7,982 nucleotides of DNA, taken from NCBI GenBank assembly GCA_013425425.1, contig JACCLJ010000027.1, positions 1 to 7,982 of the forward strand. The letters run 5' to 3'. This DNA comes from Microcaldota archaeon (GTDB lineage: Archaea > Micrarchaeota > Micrarchaeia > Anstonellales > Bilamarchaeaceae). A program made the position numbers and the translations under genes. The notes below the pieces were generated by a model. That model did not search any database. It was not told the DNA's origin and worked only from the letters and a program-made list of their open reading frames with translations. Shown here piece after piece: positions 4,693-7,982 of the stretch. Position 1 is the first letter of the stretch. Each line of letters opens with the position of its first letter.

Positions 4693-6522
4693 ATGGCATT
4701 GGCCGTAAAGAGCGCTAGCGAGAGAACAAGTGCTACCAGGCAGAGGGTAGAACGGGTTTTCGACGAGATGTTTGAAGACATCCTGAAGAAGCAGCCGGCA
4801 GCCCCGGCCAAAGCGGCGGTTATTTCCCTCAGGGAAAGGGCGAGCATGGTTGCGCATAGAACGGCTTTTGCACAGACGATACTTTTAGAGGAGCACCTTC
4901 TTGAGAAGATAGGCGATGCGTTCGCAAAAGAGAAAACAGAAGATGAGAGGATAGCATTTGATGGCGGCTATTTCAGGAAGATAAGGCAGCTCTCTTCGAA
5001 GAATAATACGGTGGGGGATGTATCGCTTGCAGTCAAGGTGCATGTGGAGAACGGCACAGAGAGGGAAGGGGAGCTGGTTGTCCTGAAGATGCTCAGGGAT
5101 GAGAAGGAGATACTTGGGAAGAATAAATCGTGCGAACTATCAAAAGAGGAAAGGGAGCTTATCGGCAGGCTTTATTACGAAGCAGGGTTGGAGATGAGGC
5201 ATCTCGAACGGTTCAAAGACAATGTTCACATAGTATCGCCGACCGGGGGCATCACAGTCGACCTGCAAAGACACAGACTGATAGCACAGATGGAATATGT
5301 CCCCCATTCCTTTCACGATTACCTGTGGAGCATCGATGGCGAAAGAAAACTTTCCGAAACTGTTTTTGAGGCGGGGGTGCAGATGCTCGGCGCCATTTCC
5401 TATCTTGCAAACCACAGGAGCGAGGATGCGCCGGAAGGTTGGGTGAACAACGATTTGAAATTAGGCAATATGGGCGTCGCGACGGAAGATGGCAGGATGG
5501 CCATCAAGATGCTCGACTTAGACAGCATAAGGCCGATATCCAGGATGCTCAGCGTGAAAAAGGAGACGAAGTACAGCCCGGACCATTGCGACCCCGAAAA
5601 GTTCATGGAACTGCATGATCACGAAGTCGCAATGAACGCGAAACCCGCCGAAACGGTATATTCGCTCGGCCTCGCCCTTCTTTATTCCATTGCGGAAAGG
5701 ATGGCGGTTAGGCTCAAATACAGGTGCCTTATCGTATTTCCTGCTGAATATGCGGAGGAAACCGAGCACGTGCCCACGGCAAGAAGCACCATGGTACCTG
5801 GTCTGGATGAGATGATGGAGAGGACAACGCGCGTTTCGATAGTGGACTGTGAAAACCTCAGGTCAAAGCTGGAGAAGGCCGTGGAAACGGACGAGCTTAA
5901 CCTCCTTAAGGCGTATATCGTGAACAAGAAGAGGATGGAGGCGACGGGAAAGGCGACGGCAGACCTGCCGGAGATAGGCAGGCTTATGGAAAAACATTCC
6001 GTGGAGGTAGCCTGCGAAATAGAACCCGCGGTGGCGCTTGGGATGGGATGGCTGGACAGAGGCAAGGCGAACGGAACCGGCATTGCGGACAAGGCGACGG
6101 CAGCCGGAAAGCTGAGGGAGCTTGTTTCCGGTTTTGCCCTGGATGACAGGACTGCCGCTTCTTATGGGGTAAAAGGCGGGTATGAGAAGCTTGTGCTTGG
6201 GATCGAGTTCAACATAGAAAAAATTACCGATGCATACGCAAGGGTGAATTATGACTGGCACCTTCCGGACTGGTACAAAGCGGTTACGGAAATGCTTGAG
6301 AGTTCAGCGGGCCTTACGCGGGAGGATGCTGCAAAGATTGTCGAACTTGCGAAAAGGGAGGAGCGGGGCAGGAGATCTGAATCGGCGTTCGCCCCTGAAG
6401 TTTTCGAGGGAATAGCCTGCTGCCTGAAAAGGAGGGCGGAGAGGCCGGATGCAGAAAGGATGGCCGAGATGTTCATGCAGTTCAGAAACAAAGGTGATAT
6501 TGATGGAATACAAAAAGCCTGA
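4693..6522 (+). CDS. Divergent protein-kinase-fold protein, first of a tandem pair
   Basis: The 609-residue product has a kinase-like domain at about 91-345 within a longer chain. Visible landmarks are: GDV at 108-110 as the end of a reduced glycine loop; Lys132 in VVLKML as the ATP-binding lysine; Glu167 as probable helix-C partner; a hinge MEY at 200-202; the catalytic loop VNNDLKLGN with Asp254, Lys256 and Asn259 (NND instead of HRD); MLDLDS with metal-binding Asp275 (DLD instead of DFG); DPE at 300-302 for APE; and TVYSLG at 321-326, where the usual helix-F Asp is Thr. All core catalytic residues are present, so it may be active, but the substrate (protein or small molecule) is unknown. 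Residues 1-90 look helical and are unassigned. Residues 346-609 are a mostly helical region whose two ends resemble the tail of the next protein. No signal peptide or membrane segment is seen. Translation probably starts leaderlessly at this ATG. Confidence 0.8.
   Translation: MALAVKSASERTSATRQRVERVFDEMFEDILKKQPAAPAKAAVISLRERASMVAHRTAFAQTILLEEHLLEKIGDAFAKEKTEDERIAFDGGYFRKIRQLSSKNNTVGDVSLAVKVHVENGTEREGELVVLKMLRDEKEILGKNKSCELSKEERELIGRLYYEAGLEMRHLERFKDNVHIVSPTGGITVDLQRHRLIAQMEYVPHSFHDYLWSIDGERKLSETVFEAGVQMLGAISYLANHRSEDAPEGWVNNDLKLGNMGVATEDGRMAIKMLDLDSIRPISRMLSVKKETKYSPDHCDPEKFMELHDHEVAMNAKPAETVYSLGLALLYSIAERMAVRLKYRCLIVFPAEYAEETEHVPTARSTMVPGLDEMMERTTRVSIVDCENLRSKLEKAVETDELNLLKAYIVNKKRMEATGKATADLPEIGRLMEKHSVEVACEIEPAVALGMGWLDRGKANGTGIADKATAAGKLRELVSGFALDDRTAASYGVKGGYEKLVLGIEFNIEKITDAYARVNYDWHLPDWYKAVTEMLESSAGLTREDAAKIVELAKREERGRRSESAFAPEVFEGIACCLKRRAERPDAERMAEMFMQFRNKGDIDGIQKA
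6493..6497 (+). promoter_or_regulatory. Ribosome binding site for the second kinase, inside the first gene
   Basis: GGTGA lies five bases before the ATG at 6503 and within the last codons of the preceding gene. It decides the start of the second kinase; an earlier in-frame ATG at 6449 would add 18 residues, has no such site, and would deepen the overlap. Confidence 0.7.
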
Positions 6523-7924
6523 AGGGAAAGGGCAGCAGACCGGATCGACCGGATCGGAGATATCCATTGTCAGGAAGTTTGCAGCCCTGAAGGATGCGAA
6601 ACGCCTGCCAGGCTTGCCCAAGGAGGTGACAAACAAACTCCTTGAGGATATGCACAGGGGCGATGAAAAAAGCCGTACCATGGTGCATTATGAAAGCGAA
6701 AGGACCGTGCCTGAAACAGCCAGCGGAAAAAGGGATGTTGATACCGCGGAGGGCGGGAAGATAGCCAAGGGCAGCGTTATAGAGCTAAAAAGAGAGGTCA
6801 GGGAGAACGGCGGAACGAAAATAATCACTGAGAGGTTCGAAATAGAGGAGAAGTTGTCCGGCAAGGACAACATCGCCGGGGACGTCTGGCGCGCAAAAAG
6901 ATACTGGGATGGGGTGTTTTACGGAGACGTAGTTCTGAAGACGCCGAAGGAGGAACTCAAAAGAGGAAGCACCTTCGCGCTATTGAGCGTATACAAGGAT
7001 ATCGAAGAGGAAAAGAAAACCCTTTTCAGGTTTATGGAACATCCGAACATACTCTCACCTTCCGGAGAGCCCTTCAAGTACAATTCTGAACCGGTAATAC
7101 AGATGGAATACCATCCGTGGGGGTTCAATGATTACCTGCGCTTTTTCAGTGAGGAAAGCGACCTGACTGCGGCTCTCATGACGTGCGCGGTCCAGTGCCT
7201 CAGCGGCATCGATTATATGGCGAACAAAAGGAGTAGCGAAGCGCCGGCCGGATGGGTGCACGCCGATTTCAAAAGCGCCCATGTCAGGCTCGATTACAAA
7301 GAGGATGAAAGCGGGGAGAAGGGGTGGATAGCTAAAATAATCGACTTGGACAGCGTGATGCCGGCTGGCCCGAAAGAGCTGCTCGGCAGCAAATACAACC
7401 GGGAGTATATCGACCCCGACAGGTTCTCGGTATCCGAAGACGGCGGGATTGGAATAAATGTAGAACCCGTGGAAACTGTTTATTCACTTGGCCTTCTGCT
7501 TCTTTATGCGACCGCAAAGAGATTCGGGGTGGGGCGCGAGGAAAGAAAACTCAGTTTGATAGGTGAAAACGAAAGAGTGGTGGATGCGGCGGAACTGAAA
7601 AAAAGGATAGGCGAAGCGAGGTTTATCGACGAGATAAATTTCGTGAAGCTGTATTACGCCAACAAGTTCAGGAGAATCATGGCTGGCAAGTTCGACCACG
7701 ACCCCGAGCCGGTAAGAGACCTTCTTGCAAGATATTCGAAACTCAGGCAGATAAGACAGAATGCGCTCGAGGAAATGGACAACGCCAAAGTTGGCGAAAG
7801 CATCCATCCATACGTGCTTGCCGGGATACGCGAATGCCTAAGGCCGCAGGGCGAGAGGCTCAGTGCCGGCGCAATGCAGGAGTATTTTGAGAAATGTTGG
7901 GAAGCTTATCTGGCCGAGGCATAG
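6503..7924 (+). CDS. Divergent protein-kinase-fold protein, second of a tandem pair
   Basis: This 473-residue protein is a paralogue of the one before it. Residues 1-105 are polar and probably flexible. The kinase-like domain spans about 108-350: GDV at 126-128; Lys146 in VVLK; Glu170 before HPNIL at 180-184, a classic kinase stretch; hinge MEY at 201-203; catalytic loop HADFKSAH with Asp255 and Lys257, but His260 where metal-binding Asn is expected; DLDS with Asp281 for DFG; DPD at 304-306 for APE; TVYSLG at 325-330. The changed Asn suggests weak, altered or absent catalysis, though a His could still bind metal. A C-terminal region at about 370-473 resembles two parts of the first kinase's tail. 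The gene overlaps its neighbour by 20 bases and has its own GGTGA site, so the two are probably co-translated. Substrate and pathway are unknown. Confidence 0.8.
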   Translation: MEYKKPEGKGQQTGSTGSEISIVRKFAALKDAKRLPGLPKEVTNKLLEDMHRGDEKSRTMVHYESERTVPETASGKRDVDTAEGGKIAKGSVIELKREVRENGGTKIITERFEIEEKLSGKDNIAGDVWRAKRYWDGVFYGDVVLKTPKEELKRGSTFALLSVYKDIEEEKKTLFRFMEHPNILSPSGEPFKYNSEPVIQMEYHPWGFNDYLRFFSEESDLTAALMTCAVQCLSGIDYMANKRSSEAPAGWVHADFKSAHVRLDYKEDESGEKGWIAKIIDLDSVMPAGPKELLGSKYNREYIDPDRFSVSEDGGIGINVEPVETVYSLGLLLLYATAKRFGVGREERKLSLIGENERVVDAAELKKRIGEARFIDEINFVKLYYANKFRRIMAGKFDHDPEPVRDLLARYSKLRQIRQNALEEMDNAKVGESIHPYVLAGIRECLRPQGERLSAGAMQEYFEKCWEAYLAEA

Positions 7925-7982
7925 CCGCAGCATCAGAAGAATATCCCGAATAAGAGTATAAGCGTGGGTAGTATGATTGCAC
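7925..7982. other. Right-edge intergenic sequence, no gene assigned
   Basis: The last 58 bases follow the stop of the second kinase. An ATG at 7973 is too close to the edge to judge, and there is no GGTGA site or well-spaced TATA box before it. No T-rich terminator is seen, so the kinase transcript may continue to the right. Confidence 0.4.

Noticed and set aside
6449..6451. Earlier ATG for the second kinase
   Set aside because: It lacks a ribosome binding site and would add a Cys/Ser-rich stretch read out of frame from the first kinase; the ATG at 6503 has a well-placed GGTGA.
4693..7924. The two kinase genes as one gene broken by a frameshift
   Set aside because: Each product has its own full set of kinase landmarks and its own C-terminal region, and the second has its own ribosome binding site, so this is a duplication.
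7973..7982. ATG at the right edge as the start of a new gene
   Set aside because: Only three codons are visible, with no GGTGA and no TATA box at a suitable distance.
1..7982. tRNA, CRISPR, insertion sequence or attachment-site signals
   Set aside because: Reading both strands by eye, I found no repeat-spacer pattern, inverted terminal repeats, transposase motif or tRNA-like arms; nearly all the sequence is accounted for by protein genes.

Overview
The window looks like archaeal chromosome of mid G+C (about half, by eye). The evidence is an archaeal-type ribosomal protein S10, a Mut7-C/DUF82 RNase, a short class 1B S-adenosylmethionine decarboxylase, GGTGA-type ribosome binding sites, and TTTAAATA-like TATA boxes placed so that several mRNAs would be leaderless. 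Arg codons are mostly AGG/AGA in the kinase genes. The clade cannot be fixed from this window; a poorly studied archaeal lineage is plausible but unproven.

Layout, left to right. (1) 2-1177, +: the 3' part of a gene that enters from the left edge and encodes a protein with a very basic, probably disordered C-terminal half; I do not recognise it. (2) 1179-2336, -: a polytopic M50 (site-2-protease-like) membrane metalloprotease, converging on gene 1 with one base between the stops. (3) 2449-2805, +: speD, divergent from the protease. (4) 2847-3305, -: Mut7-C RNase with a zinc ribbon. (5) 3348-3653, -: rps10 (uS10), upstream of and probably co-oriented with the Mut7-C gene. (6) 3749-4648, +: argF, ornithine carbamoyltransferase, divergent from rps10. 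(7, 8) 4693-6522 and 6503-7924, +: two overlapping genes for large, divergent protein-kinase-fold proteins that are paralogues of each other. The last 58 bases hold no gene I can support. No gap between genes exceeds about 112 bases, and I saw no RNA genes, insertion sequences or CRISPR.

Most of the window is housekeeping or metabolism: spermidine synthesis, citrulline synthesis, translation, RNA processing and membrane proteolysis. The part that does not fit a known system is the tandem kinase pair. Both proteins keep the kinase Lys, a candidate helix-C Glu, the catalytic-loop Asp and Lys, and the metal-binding Asp. Both replace DFG with DLD and APE with DPE/DPD, and both share an extra C-terminal region outside the kinase fold. 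The first has NND in place of HRD. The second has His in place of the catalytic-loop Asn. They are translated from one probable leaderless transcript with a 20-base gene overlap, which suggests a co-expressed, possibly heteromeric pair in which the second member may be less active or regulatory. The substrate is unknown.

Two start modes alternate here. The protease, the first kinase and perhaps Mut7-C have a TATA box about 27-33 bases before the ATG and no ribosome binding site. speD, rps10, argF and the second kinase have GGTGA sites.
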